Shown here piece after piece: positions 17,987-25,093 of a DNA stretch of 64,000 nt. The position numbers were made by a program, and so were the translations under genes. The notes below the pieces were generated by a model that saw only the letters and a program-made list of their open reading frames with translations, was not told the origin of the DNA and ran no database searches. How positions within the stretch are numbered: position 1 is the stretch's first letter; each line of letters starts with the position of its first letter. Origin of the DNA: Rubrivirga marina (GTDB lineage Bacteria; Bacteroidota; Rhodothermia; Rhodothermales; Rubricoccaceae); NCBI RefSeq assembly GCF_002283365.1, contig NZ_MQWD01000001.1, forward strand, positions 2,072,944 through 2,136,943. Reading direction: 5' to 3'.

Positions 17987-18895
17987 CTAGTCGCCCACGA
18001 GCACGTCGTAGATGGCCCGGCTGACCTCGGCGCCGAGGCGGGCGGACTCGGCGTGGTCTTCGAGCCCCTCGGTCAGGATCACGAGGACGTACGGTGCGGC
18101 GCCCTCGGGGTAGACGATGGCCGCGTCGTGGTGGATCTCCGTGATCTCGCCCGTCTTGTGCGCCACGCGGACGCCGGCGGGGAGGTCGGCCGGGATCATC
18201 TCGTTGAACGCCTGGTCGTCGAGCACGTCGACCATGGCGGCGTCGGCCTCGGGCGAGACGGCGCGGCCGTCGCGGAGCGCCTCCATGAGGGTCGCGAGGG
18301 CCCCGGCCGTGGTCCGGTTGTTGAGGCCCGCCTCAAACGCCTTGAGGTCCTCGACGCCCCGCAGCACGCGCATCCCGGGGGCGCCCAGTCGGACGGCCGT
18401 CGCCTGGACCGAGTCGGCCGTGAGCCGGTCGATGAGGAGGTTCGTGGCCAGGTTCGACGAGGTCGTGATGGCGCGCTCGACGAGGTCGCGGAACGGGACG
18501 TCCTGCCCGAGGCGCGAGTAGAGCGCGTCGTCGGAGTCGTCGGTGATGGCGAACTCGGAGCCGTCGACGATCGAGCGGAACCGGTTCTCGACGCGGACCG
18601 GATCGTCCCAGGCTCGGAGGCCGGTCTCGACCTGGCGGAACGCCTCGATCATGACGGGCACCTTCATCGTCGAGGCCGCGTGAAACGGGCGGTCGGCGTT
18701 GCGGCCGTAGGCGACGGTGTCGCCGGGCGCGGCGCGGCGGACGACCACGGCGACCGTCGCCGCGGGGTGGCGGGCGAGGACGCCCTCGACGGCCTCGGCG
18801 AGCGGGGCGAACTCGGACACGGACGGGGGGGCGGCGCTCCGGCAGCCGGCGAGGACCGCCAGCGCCGCGAACGCCCAGAGACGGACGGTGGGCAT
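17987..18895 (-). CDS. class A beta-lactamase-like serine hydrolase lipoprotein
   Basis: 302 residues; N-terminal MPTVRLWAFAALAVLAGC is a lipobox (LAGC18), so the enzyme should be membrane-anchored in the periplasm. Class A motifs are complete: SxxK as STMK (75-78), SxN as SSN, an omega-loop FEAGLNNRTT resembling the E166xxxN170 element, and KTG. The fold is typical of penicillin-recognising enzymes and the length is near the usual 280-300. Whether it hydrolyses beta-lactams is not known; distant environmental members may have weak activity. It is a single gene with the small lipoprotein gene downstream... on the same strand further upstream at 19291, so the two could be co-transcribed in that order. 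Confidence 0.85.
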   Translation of the reverse strand: MPTVRLWAFAALAVLAGCRSAAPPSVSEFAPLAEAVEGVLARHPAATVAVVVRRAAPGDTVAYGRNADRPFHAASTMKVPVMIEAFRQVETGLRAWDDPVRVENRFRSIVDGSEFAITDDSDDALYSRLGQDVPFRDLVERAITTSSNLATNLLIDRLTADSVQATAVRLGAPGMRVLRGVEDLKAFEAGLNNRTTAGALATLMEALRDGRAVSPEADAAMVDVLDDQAFNEMIPADLPAGVRVAHKTGEITEIHHDAAIVYPEGAAPYVLVILTEGLEDHAESARLGAEVSRAIYDVLVGD

Positions 18896-18931
18896 CGACG
18901 TACGATACGGCCGAGTCCGGACTTCGGGGCG

Positions 18932-19291
18932 CTAGATCCGGCCGGAGACCTGGGTCTCGAGCCAGCGCGGGAGCGGGTCGCGCTGCGGGTAGATCTGCGC
19001 GCGGGCGGAGTAGTCCTCGACGTCGGTCGGTTGCACGAGGATCTGGCTGAAGTCGGCCCGGCCCGAGGCGCTCGAGATCGTCATGACGACGCCCTCTTGT
19101 TCGTTGCGGATCGACTCGACGCGGATGCCGGTCTGGTTGAACGAGTCGTCGAGGGCGGCGACCACGTCCGCCGGCTCGCCGTGGAAGTAGGTCCACTCGA
19201 ACGGGTCGGGCAGGCCGTAGGCCTCGTCGATGGAGGCGCCGGAGCAGGCGCTGAGGGTCAGGGCGAGGGCGACGGCGGCGAGGGTACGCAT
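18932..19291 (-). CDS. small hypothetical lipoprotein
   Basis: 119 residues starting at the ATG at 19291: MRTLAAVALALTLSACSGAS, a clear lipobox (LSAC). The mature part is a compact alpha/beta sequence (DVVAALDDSFNQTGIRVESI, EGVVMTISSASGRADFSQIL) without a family I recognise. It lies 36 bp upstream of the beta-lactamase-like gene on the same strand, so a shared transcript is possible. A longer in-frame reading from 19396 is not preferred because the lipoprotein signal starts here. Confidence 0.7.
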   Translation of the reverse strand: MRTLAAVALALTLSACSGASIDEAYGLPDPFEWTYFHGEPADVVAALDDSFNQTGIRVESIRNEQEGVVMTISSASGRADFSQILVQPTDVEDYSARAQIYPQRDPLPRWLETQVSGRI

Positions 19292-19314
19292 GGCAGGGGT
19301 GAGCGTTGGGGGTG

Positions 19315-19794
19315 TCAACGGACCGTGCCGCGCCTCGGTGCCCCGGGGTGTCGAGGGAAGAGGGATTTGCCCAGGCACACCGCCGAGGCCGGGCACGTCG
19401 ACGTGAACTCGCTCGCTCGGCGGACCGCGGCGGGCACGTCGGCGCGGTCGAGCGGCACCCAGCCTCGGCCCTCGAAGAACAGGGCAGCCGTAGTCGTGAG
19501 GAGCACGAGCCGGCGGAGCCCGGCGTCACGCGCTCGCGCTTCGGCCGCCTCGGTCAGCCGGCCGCCGAGGCCGGCCCCCCTGGCCTCGGGCGCCACGGCG
19601 AGCGAGCGGAACAGTCCGGCCTCTCCGTACGGTTCGACCGCCACGCACCCTACGACGGCGCCTCCACCGCTCGCCACGAGGAAGCGGTCGATGTGGTCCT
19701 CTTGCAGGTCAGCGGTTGGGAGGGAGGCCGCGTCGAGGAGAGCGCGGATCGCTGGCCAGTCGTCTGGGGCGGCGGGGGAGAGGGTCTGGGTCAT
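19315..19794 (-). CDS. arsN2: GNAT acetyltransferase, ArsN2-like
   Basis: A 159-residue GNAT N-acetyltransferase starting at the ATG at 19794, which overlaps the arsC stop by 4 bp (translational coupling). The acetyl-CoA loop is GLFRSLAVAPEARGAGLGGRL, and the C-terminus ends FTSTCPASAVCLGKSL, a signature I associate with ArsN2-type arsenic-resistance acetyltransferases. ArsN proteins are known to modify arsenical or glufosinate-like compounds in some species; the substrate here is inferred from position in the ars operon. Last gene of the operon. Confidence 0.78.
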   Translation of the reverse strand: MTQTLSPAAPDDWPAIRALLDAASLPTADLQEDHIDRFLVASGGGAVVGCVAVEPYGEAGLFRSLAVAPEARGAGLGGRLTEAAEARARDAGLRRLVLLTTTAALFFEGRGWVPLDRADVPAAVRRASEFTSTCPASAVCLGKSLFPRHPGAPRRGTVR

Positions 19795-20219
19795 GGGCCG
19801 AACTCGGCGTCGAGCCACGCCGCGATCTCGTCGCGGACGGACCGGAAGGCGGCCCGCCGCTCGTCGTCGGAGCCCTCGACGGCGGACGGGTCGCGGAACG
19901 CGCGGTGGACATTTCGGTCACGGGCCGGGACGTACGGACAGGCCTCGCGGGCGTTGTCGCAGACGGTCACGACGACGTCGAACGCTCGGCCGCCCAGGTC
20001 GTCGATCGTCTTGGAGGTCTGGCCGCTCGGGTCGATGCCGGCCTCGCGTAGCGCCTCGGCCGCGAGCGGGTGGACGCCCCGCGCGACGGTCCCGGCGCTG
20101 AACGCCTCGTAGCGGTCGCCGTGGCGGTCCCGGAGGAGGCCCTCGGCGAGCTGGGACCGCGCCGAGTTGTGGGTGCAGACGAAAAGGACGGACGTCCGGA
20201 CGGGGTCAGCAGCAGTCAT
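19791..20219 (-). CDS. arsC: arsenate reductase, low-molecular-weight phosphatase type
   Basis: A 142-residue ArsC of the LMW protein-tyrosine-phosphatase fold. The P-loop VLFVCTHNSARSQLAEGLL holds the nucleophilic Cys and Arg; further redox cysteines occur in VVTVCDNAREACPYVPARD, the usual arrangement for thioredoxin-coupled arsenate reduction. It reduces arsenate to arsenite in the cytoplasm. Start ATG at 20219 overlaps the end of arsR by 14 bp. An arsenite exporter (ArsB/Acr3) is not found in the window. Confidence 0.92.
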   Translation of the reverse strand: MTAADPVRTSVLFVCTHNSARSQLAEGLLRDRHGDRYEAFSAGTVARGVHPLAAEALREAGIDPSGQTSKTIDDLGGRAFDVVVTVCDNAREACPYVPARDRNVHRAFRDPSAVEGSDDERRAAFRSVRDEIAAWLDAEFGP

Positions 20220-20523
20220 CGGCGCAGCAGGAGTCGAGGCCGTCGAAGAAGGCGCCGAGGTGGGCGGAGACGGCCGTGAGGGCGTCGGCGTCGAGGCAGT
20301 AGCAGGAGCGGGGGCCGTCGGCGGTGCCCTGGATCAGGCCGGCCTCGCGGAGCACCTTGAGGTGCTGCGAGACCGTCGACTGGGCGAGCCCGACGACCTC
20401 GACAACCTCGCCGCACACGCACTCGCCCCGCGCGCCGAGCGTGCGGAGGATGGCGAGCCGGGCGGGGTGCGCGAGGGCCTTGGCCCAGGTCGCGAGGTCG
20501 GCGTCGGACGTGGTGTCGGTCAT
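20206..20523 (-). CDS. arsR: ArsR/SmtB-family arsenic-responsive repressor
   Basis: A 105-residue winged-helix repressor: AKALAHPARLAILRTLGARG, then ECVCGEVVEVVGLAQSTVSQ and HLKVLREAGLIQG, the ArsR recognition helix. The ELCVCD-type metal site appears as ECVCGE. The C-terminal tail DSCCADDCC adds four cysteines, suggesting a second thiol site for As(III). The ATG at 20523 is used. It sits between the Cys-rich micropeptide and arsC, and presumably binds the 20-bp palindrome at 20679-20698. Confidence 0.9.
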   Translation of the reverse strand: MTDTTSDADLATWAKALAHPARLAILRTLGARGECVCGEVVEVVGLAQSTVSQHLKVLREAGLIQGTADGPRSCYCLDADALTAVSAHLGAFFDGLDSCCADDCC

Positions 20524-20581
20524 GCAGGTCGGGCACGCAGGTCGGGCACGGCGGCGAGCAGGGCCCGCCGCCGCGCGGAGG

Positions 20582-20653
20582 CTAGCAGCACCCGCCGCCG
20601 CAATCGCAGTCGGGGTCGGAGCAGGTGCAGTGGGAGAGGGTCGTGGGGAGCAT
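20582..20653 (-). CDS. 23-residue Cys-rich micropeptide at the head of the ars operon
   Basis: The ATG at 20653 opens a 24-codon frame that ends TAG at 20582: MLPTTLSHC followed by TCSDPDCDCGGGCC, six cysteines in 23 residues with CxC and CC pairs. It lies between the palindromic operator and arsR, 58 bp before arsR. Cysteine clusters of this kind can hold thiophilic metals, and short leader peptides can also regulate what follows; both are inference. It is too short for normal gene calls and has no clear Shine-Dalgarno, so translation is unproven. Confidence 0.5.
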   Translation of the reverse strand: MLPTTLSHCTCSDPDCDCGGGCC

Positions 20654-20678
20654 GGGGTAGGGGGTGGGTGGAACAGCA

Positions 20679-20698
20679 TTATCGTCGATCGACGATAA
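20679..20698. promoter_or_regulatory. 20-bp perfect palindrome, probable ArsR operator
   Basis: TTATCGTCGATCGACGATAA is its own reverse complement. It lies 25 nt upstream of the micropeptide ATG and directly abuts the putative -10 box, so a bound ArsR dimer would block transcription. Confidence 0.75.
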
Positions 20699-20727
20699 AC
20701 GATAGGGCACAGACTGATCGATGTCAA
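20699..20727 (-). promoter_or_regulatory. sigma-70-like promoter of the ars operon
   Basis: On the minus strand TTGACA (20722-20727) is followed after 17 nt by TATCGT (20699-20704). This is the cleanest -35/-10 pair in the window and differs from the TAGCTTG type seen at other genes. Confidence 0.55.
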
Positions 20728-20920
20728 GCCCCGGCCGAAAGGGCGACGCGAGGTCGCCCCGTCGGGGTGGGGCGCCCCGGTGGCAGGGAGGGGGGCCCTT
20801 GGCGGACCGTGGTGACATGGCGCGTAGCCCAAACTGCCGCCCCCGAGCACCACGACGTGGACGCCAGGCCCCGGTGCGACCTGCAAGCCAGCAGGAGGCG
20901 TGGGGTACGCGTTCGTCTCG

Positions 20921-22741
20921 TCAGGCCGCCGCCCGCTCTTGGTCGGCGTACTGCAATTCGTACAAACGTCGGTACAGCCCATCCTGCGCCAGGAGCGCCT
21001 GGTGGTCGCCCCGCTCGCGGACCTCGCCCTTGTGGAGCACGAGGATCTGGTCGGCGTGCTGGACCGTCGAGAGCCGGTGGGCGACGACGAGCGCCGTTCG
21101 CCCCTCCATGAGCACGTCGACCGCTTGCTGGACCATCTCCTCGGTCTCGGTGTCGACCGACGACGTGGCCTCGTCGAGGACGAGGACGGCGGGGTCGTAG
21201 AGGAGCGCGCGGACGAACGAGAGGAGCTGGCGCTGGCCGAGCGAGAGCGACGCGCCCCGCTCGCCGACCTCGGCGTCGTAGCCCTCCGGCAGCCGGTCGA
21301 CGAACCGGTCGGCCCCGACGAGGCGGCCCGCCTCGGTGATCCGCTCGCGGGAGACGTCGGGGTCGCCGAGCGTGACGTTCTCAGCGATCGAGCCCGAGAA
21401 CAGGAAGACGTCCTGGAGCACGAGCCCGACCTGCCGCCGGAGCTCCGCGAGCGGGAGGTCCTTCACGTCGACGCCGTCGATGGTGATGCGCCCCCGCTGC
21501 GGCTCGTAGAACCGGAGGAGGAGCGAGAGGATCGTCGTCTTGCCCGAGCCGGTCGCGCCGACGAGCGCCAGCGTCTGTCCCGGCTCACACACGAACGAGA
21601 CGTCGCGGAGGACCCAGTTCCACTCGGGCTCCGTGGCGTCCGTCGCTTCCTCCGCAGGCAGGCGCTCGTAGGCGAACCAGACGTCCTCGAAGGCGATGCG
21701 CCCGGCGGCGCGGCCGTCGGGGAGGCGCGTCGGCGCCTCCGGCTCGGGGAGCGACTGGTCGTCGTCGAGGAGGTCGAACACGCGCTCCGAGGCGGCGAAG
21801 GCGGCCTGAATCGAGTTGAGCTGGTCGCTCAGGTTGCGGACCGGCTCGAAGAACATCCGGACGTACTGCACGAACGCGATGAGCGTCCCGACCGTGAGCG
21901 CCTCGCGCATGGCCTCCGTCCCGCCGAACCAGATCACGAGCGCCAGCGCCGCCGACGCGATGATGTCGACGACGGGGTAGAAGAGGGCGTAGTAGTAGAC
22001 CGTCTGGACGTGGGCGTCGCGGTGGGCCTCGTTGACGGCCTCGAACCGGCGCTGCTCCTCGGCCTCGCGCCCGAAGATCTGGACCACGCTCATGCCCGTC
22101 ACGTGCTCCTGGAGGAACGCGTTGAGCCGGCCGACCTGCTTCCGGGTCTCGCGGTAGGCCTCCCGCATCTTCCGCCGGAACACCTCCGTCGCGAGGACCA
22201 TCGGCGGGAGGGCCAGGAGCGCGACGATGCCGAGCTCGAGGTCGAGCGACAGCATGAAGTAGCCGATGAACACGACCCGGGCGAGGTCGCCGAGCATGGT
22301 CACGGCGCCGGCCGACAGGAGGTCGGCGAGGGCCTCGATGTCGCTCGTGGCCCGCGTGATGAGCGTGCCGATGGGCGTTTTGTCGAAGAACGCCAGCCGC
22401 TGGCGCTCGATGAACCGGAAGACGCGCGTGCGGAGGTCATAGAGCGCGTGCTGCCCGACCCACTGGGTGAGGTACCCGAGCGCGAAGTACGCGATGCCCT
22501 CGGCTACGAGGACGCCCGCGATGAGGCCGACGATCCGCATGAGCCCGGGCACGTCGCCGGGCAGGATGAAGTCGTCGACGGCCTGCTGGACGAGGCGGGG
22601 GCGGAGCGGGCCGAGGAACGCGACGGTGAACGTCAGCGCGAGGGCCGCGGCGACGTGCCAGCGGTAAGGCCAGAGGAGGGCGCCGAGGCGTCGGGCGAGG
22701 CCCTTCGGCGGGCGCCAGGTCTGGGGGGAGGAATCGGCCAC
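20921..22741 (-). CDS. ABC exporter, fused permease-ATPase (MsbA/LmrA type)
   Basis: 606 residues with start GTG at 22741. The N-terminal ~330 residues form a six-helix type I exporter domain (WPYRWHVAAALALTFTVAFL, GYFMLSLDLELGIVALLALP); the ATPase follows with Walker A GATGSGKTT, Q-loop QVGLVLQDVFLFSGS, signature LSLGQRQ, Walker B AVLVLDEATS and H-loop VAHRLSTV. Such half-transporters work as homodimers or as heterodimers; cargo (lipid, peptide or drug) cannot be told from sequence. A TAGCTTG box ends only 4 nt before the GTG, so the mRNA may be nearly leaderless or the start may lie further in. Confidence 0.92.
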   Translation of the reverse strand: MADSSPQTWRPPKGLARRLGALLWPYRWHVAAALALTFTVAFLGPLRPRLVQQAVDDFILPGDVPGLMRIVGLIAGVLVAEGIAYFALGYLTQWVGQHALYDLRTRVFRFIERQRLAFFDKTPIGTLITRATSDIEALADLLSAGAVTMLGDLARVVFIGYFMLSLDLELGIVALLALPPMVLATEVFRRKMREAYRETRKQVGRLNAFLQEHVTGMSVVQIFGREAEEQRRFEAVNEAHRDAHVQTVYYYALFYPVVDIIASAALALVIWFGGTEAMREALTVGTLIAFVQYVRMFFEPVRNLSDQLNSIQAAFAASERVFDLLDDDQSLPEPEAPTRLPDGRAAGRIAFEDVWFAYERLPAEEATDATEPEWNWVLRDVSFVCEPGQTLALVGATGSGKTTILSLLLRFYEPQRGRITIDGVDVKDLPLAELRRQVGLVLQDVFLFSGSIAENVTLGDPDVSRERITEAGRLVGADRFVDRLPEGYDAEVGERGASLSLGQRQLLSFVRALLYDPAVLVLDEATSSVDTETEEMVQQAVDVLMEGRTALVVAHRLSTVQHADQILVLHKGEVRERGDHQALLAQDGLYRRLYELQYADQERAAA

Positions 22742-22745
22742 GAGG

Positions 22746-22752
22746 CAAGCTA
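22746..22752 (-). promoter_or_regulatory. TAGCTTG -7-like box before the ABC exporter
   Basis: TAGCTTG on the minus strand, ending 4 nt before the GTG start. If it is the -7 element, transcription would begin at or within the first codon. Confidence 0.35.
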
Positions 22753-22838
22753 CCCCGCCGCCGTCGCCTACGGTTCCGCGCGGCTCGGCCCCCGGCCGGC
22801 GATCCGCCTCCCTCGTGCCGGGCGGTCAACCTTCCGGC

Positions 22839-22995
22839 ATGGACGTGATCGACCTCGCCGTGCTGGCGGAGCGCGCGCTCGACCCGCTCGGCCGGTTCGA
22901 CGTGCAGGAGGTGCTGGCCGCCCGCCTCGGCCGCCGCGCCTTCCGGATGCTCACCGATACCCCAGCGTCGACGGGACGTTACCGGGTCGTCACTG
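22839..22995 (+). pseudogene. possible 5' gene fragment between the ABC exporter and rnz
   Basis: An ATG at 22839 opens MDVIDLAVLAERALDPLGRF, DVQEVLAARLGRRAFRMLTD, with the strong G/C third-position bias of real genes here, but after about 50 codons the bias fades and the frame runs into the hairpin at 23001. I recognise no family. It may be a truncated gene or a chance frame; the rest of the 307-bp gap holds only the promoter region of the exporter and the rnz terminator. Confidence 0.3.
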
Positions 22996-23000
22996 GACAT

Positions 23001-23036
23001 GGCTCCGCCCGCCTCGGCGCCGAGGCGGGCGGAGCC
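23001..23036 (-). terminator. 36-bp perfect palindrome, CCGCCTCGG family, after rnz
   Basis: The 18-nt arm ggctccgcccgcctcggc at 23001-23018 is followed immediately by its exact reverse complement at 23019-23036. It lies 12 nt beyond the rnz stop (23049) and is the longest perfect member of the family in the window. Confidence 0.7.
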
Positions 23037-23048
23037 GGCGCGCTGCCG

Positions 23049-23978
23049 CTACCGGCGGACCTCGTAGCGCTGGAGCTCCTCGGCGGCCTGCGTGTTCGGA
23101 AACACCTCCCGCGCCTCGGCGACGAGCGGTGCCGGGTCGGCGTAGCGGGCGGAGAAGTGCGTGAGGAGCAGCTTCTTGGCGCCGGCGTCGCGGGCGACCT
23201 CGGCGGCCTGCCGGGCCGTCGAGTGGCCGACGTCGGCGGCCCGCGCGCCGTGCTCCTCGGTGAACGTGGCCTCGTGGAGCACGAGGTCGACGCCCTCGGC
23301 CAGGAGCCGGCCGTTCTCGCAGGGCGTCGTGTCGAGGACGTAGGCGAACGCGCCGCCCGGCCGCGGCGGCCCGACCAGCCCGTCCGGCTCGACCACCGTT
23401 CCGTCGGCGAGCGTGACGGCCTCGCGCCGCTTGAGCGCCTCGAACTGCCATCCCTCCGTGATGCCCGCCGCCCGCGCCGCCTCGCCGTCGACCGAGCCCG
23501 GCCGCGTTTTTTCCTGGTACCGGAAGCCGGCGCAGAACACGCGGTGCTCGATGGGCCGCGCCTCAATCGTCACGGCGTCGTCCTCGAACACGACCTCGTG
23601 CTCGAAGTCCTCGGACAGCTCGCGGTAGGTCACGTCGAACGGGAGCCAGTCGTTCTTGAGCCCCGGCATGGCGCTCATGACGTCCCGGAGCCCGGTCGGG
23701 CCGACGATCGTGAGCGGGTCGGTCCGCTCGAGAAGCGCGAGCGTCGTCACGAGGCCGGGGAGGCCGTAGAGGTGGTCGCCGTGGAGGTGCGTGATGCAGA
23801 TGGCGTCGAGCGGCCCCCGCGCGAGCCCGCCGCGGACGAGCTGGAGCTGGGTCCCCTCGCCGCAGTCGAACAGGACGTTCCGGCCCTCGCGGCGGACGAG
23901 CGCGCCGGCGAGGTGCCGCGTGCGGGTAGGGATGGCGGAGCCGACCCCGAGGGGGATCACGTCGAACACGATGGACAA
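23049..23978 (-). CDS. rnz: ribonuclease Z
   Basis: A 309-residue tRNA 3'-processing endonuclease of the metallo-beta-lactamase fold. Zinc ligands are seen in THLHGDH (His64, His66, Asp68, His69), in the middle motif AFTEEHGA-like region (EATFTEEHGARAADVGHST) and in KKLLLTHFSARY. LFDCGEGTQLQL near residue 36 and GLPGLVTTL near 72 are typical of short-form RNase Z. Length is normal (~305). It has its own terminator and a leader hairpin, so it is probably monocistronic. Confidence 0.95.
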   Translation of the reverse strand: MSIVFDVIPLGVGSAIPTRTRHLAGALVRREGRNVLFDCGEGTQLQLVRGGLARGPLDAICITHLHGDHLYGLPGLVTTLALLERTDPLTIVGPTGLRDVMSAMPGLKNDWLPFDVTYRELSEDFEHEVVFEDDAVTIEARPIEHRVFCAGFRYQEKTRPGSVDGEAARAAGITEGWQFEALKRREAVTLADGTVVEPDGLVGPPRPGGAFAYVLDTTPCENGRLLAEGVDLVLHEATFTEEHGARAADVGHSTARQAAEVARDAGAKKLLLTHFSARYADPAPLVAEAREVFPNTQAAEELQRYEVRR

Positions 23979-23995
23979 AGCAGTGGGGAGGGGCG

Positions 23996-24049
23996 GCCGT
24001 CAACCCACGTCGCCCGCCGGTGTTCGGGGGCTGGTCGTGGGTTGACGGC
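23996..24049 (-). promoter_or_regulatory. 14-bp inverted repeat in the rnz leader
   Basis: gccgtcaacccacg (23996-24009) and cgtgggttgacggc (24036-24049) are exact reverse complements with a 26-nt loop, 17 nt upstream of the rnz ATG. On the minus strand the downstream arm carries TTGACGG. It could be an operator, a leader hairpin, or a partial terminator of the upstream gene. Confidence 0.45.
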
Positions 24050-24092
24050 GGTATGGAGGCGTCCTGCTCCCGTCTCAGGCAGTCGGTCGAAC

Positions 24093-24124
24093 CACCGAGG
24101 CGGGCAGGGGTGGCCTGCCTCGGT
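24093..24124 (-). terminator. imperfect CCGCCTCGG-family hairpin after the thioredoxin-like gene
   Basis: ACCGAGGCGGGCAGG and CCTGCCTCGGT pair with one bulge. It is about 60 nt beyond the stop of the minus-strand gene ending at 24182. Here the arm order is inverted relative to most members of the family. Confidence 0.5.
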
Positions 24125-24181
24125 AAAAGCGTCCTCCCGTGGTCCCCGGCCCGTCGCCGGTGGTCAGCGCGTCCCGCGCGT

Positions 24182-24997
24182 TCAGTACAATGACGTGTTG
24201 AACGCCGGCCGGTGCGTCTTGGAGACGGCGTGGTCCTCACCGAGCGTCTGGAAGAGAGCGACCGCCAGCTTTCGGGCGCCGTCGTCGTCGTAGTAACGGT
24301 CGGCGCGGATGGCGTCGATGAGGCGGGCGAGCGTGGCGTCGAGGTCGCCGGACTGGAGCCCGCGGAGGGCGTCGGCGACGGGCTCGCGGGCGGGGCCGTC
24401 AGGGAGCGCGGCCGGGTCGCGGTCGAGGGCGTCGAGGACCGTGCGGACCGCCTCGCCCTCGGGCGTGTGGAGATCGCCGACGAGGTCGCGTGCGCGGGAG
24501 CCGTCGTCGAACACGAGGAGGCGGGCGAGGCGGGTACGGGCCGCCGTGGCCCAGCCGGCCGCCTCCGCCTCGGGGTCGGCGAGAGCCGCCTCGAACTCCG
24601 CGCGGGCCGTGTCCCGGTCGCCGGCCTCCCACGCGGCCTCGGCGGCTTTCGCGTGCTTGCGAGCGGGGGACGGGAGGTGCTCGTCGAGCCACTGGCGGAG
24701 GACGTGCTCGGGGAGCGCCCCCGTGAACTCGGCCGCCACGGCGCCGTCGACGAACAGCTTGACGGCCGGAATGCCGCGGATGCCGAACTGCTGCATCAGC
24801 CCCGGTGCCTCGTCCGTGTTGACCTTTGCGAGCGTCCACCGGCCGCCGGCCTCGGCGGCGAGCGTCTCCAAGATCGGCCCGAGCACGCGACAGGGGCCGC
24901 ACCACGGCGCCCAGAAGTCCACGAGGACGGGCCGCTCACGGCTGGCCTCGACGACGTCGGTCTGGAAATCGAGCGGGGGGCTCGCGGGCGCGTTCAT
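24182..24997 (-). CDS. CnoX/YbbN-like thioredoxin-TPR co-chaperone
   Basis: 271 residues from the ATG at 24997. The N-terminal thioredoxin fold has LVDFWAPWCGPCRVLGPILE (redox pair Cys33/Cys36), cis-proline motif GIRGIPAVKLF. Beyond residue ~120 come TPR-like helices (KHAKAAEAAWEAGDRDTARA, EFEAALADPEAEAAGW) and a final repeat that contains DDDGARKLAVALFQTLGEDH, as in the YbbN/CnoX family, which protects proteins from oxidative unfolding. Both active cysteines are present, unlike E. coli CnoX, so disulphide exchange is plausible. An upstream ATG at 25036 is possible but less likely. Confidence 0.88.
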   Translation of the reverse strand: MNAPASPPLDFQTDVVEASRERPVLVDFWAPWCGPCRVLGPILETLAAEAGGRWTLAKVNTDEAPGLMQQFGIRGIPAVKLFVDGAVAAEFTGALPEHVLRQWLDEHLPSPARKHAKAAEAAWEAGDRDTARAEFEAALADPEAEAAGWATAARTRLARLLVFDDGSRARDLVGDLHTPEGEAVRTVLDALDRDPAALPDGPAREPVADALRGLQSGDLDATLARLIDAIRADRYYDDDGARKLAVALFQTLGEDHAVSKTHRPAFNTSLY

Positions 24998-25093
24998 GGT
25001 GTCGAGAAAGGGGGAATAGGGGAGCTCGGCCGGCACACGGCCACCTCGGCGCGGTAGGCTGGCGTGTCACGGACGCTCCCATTCCCGGTTCCC

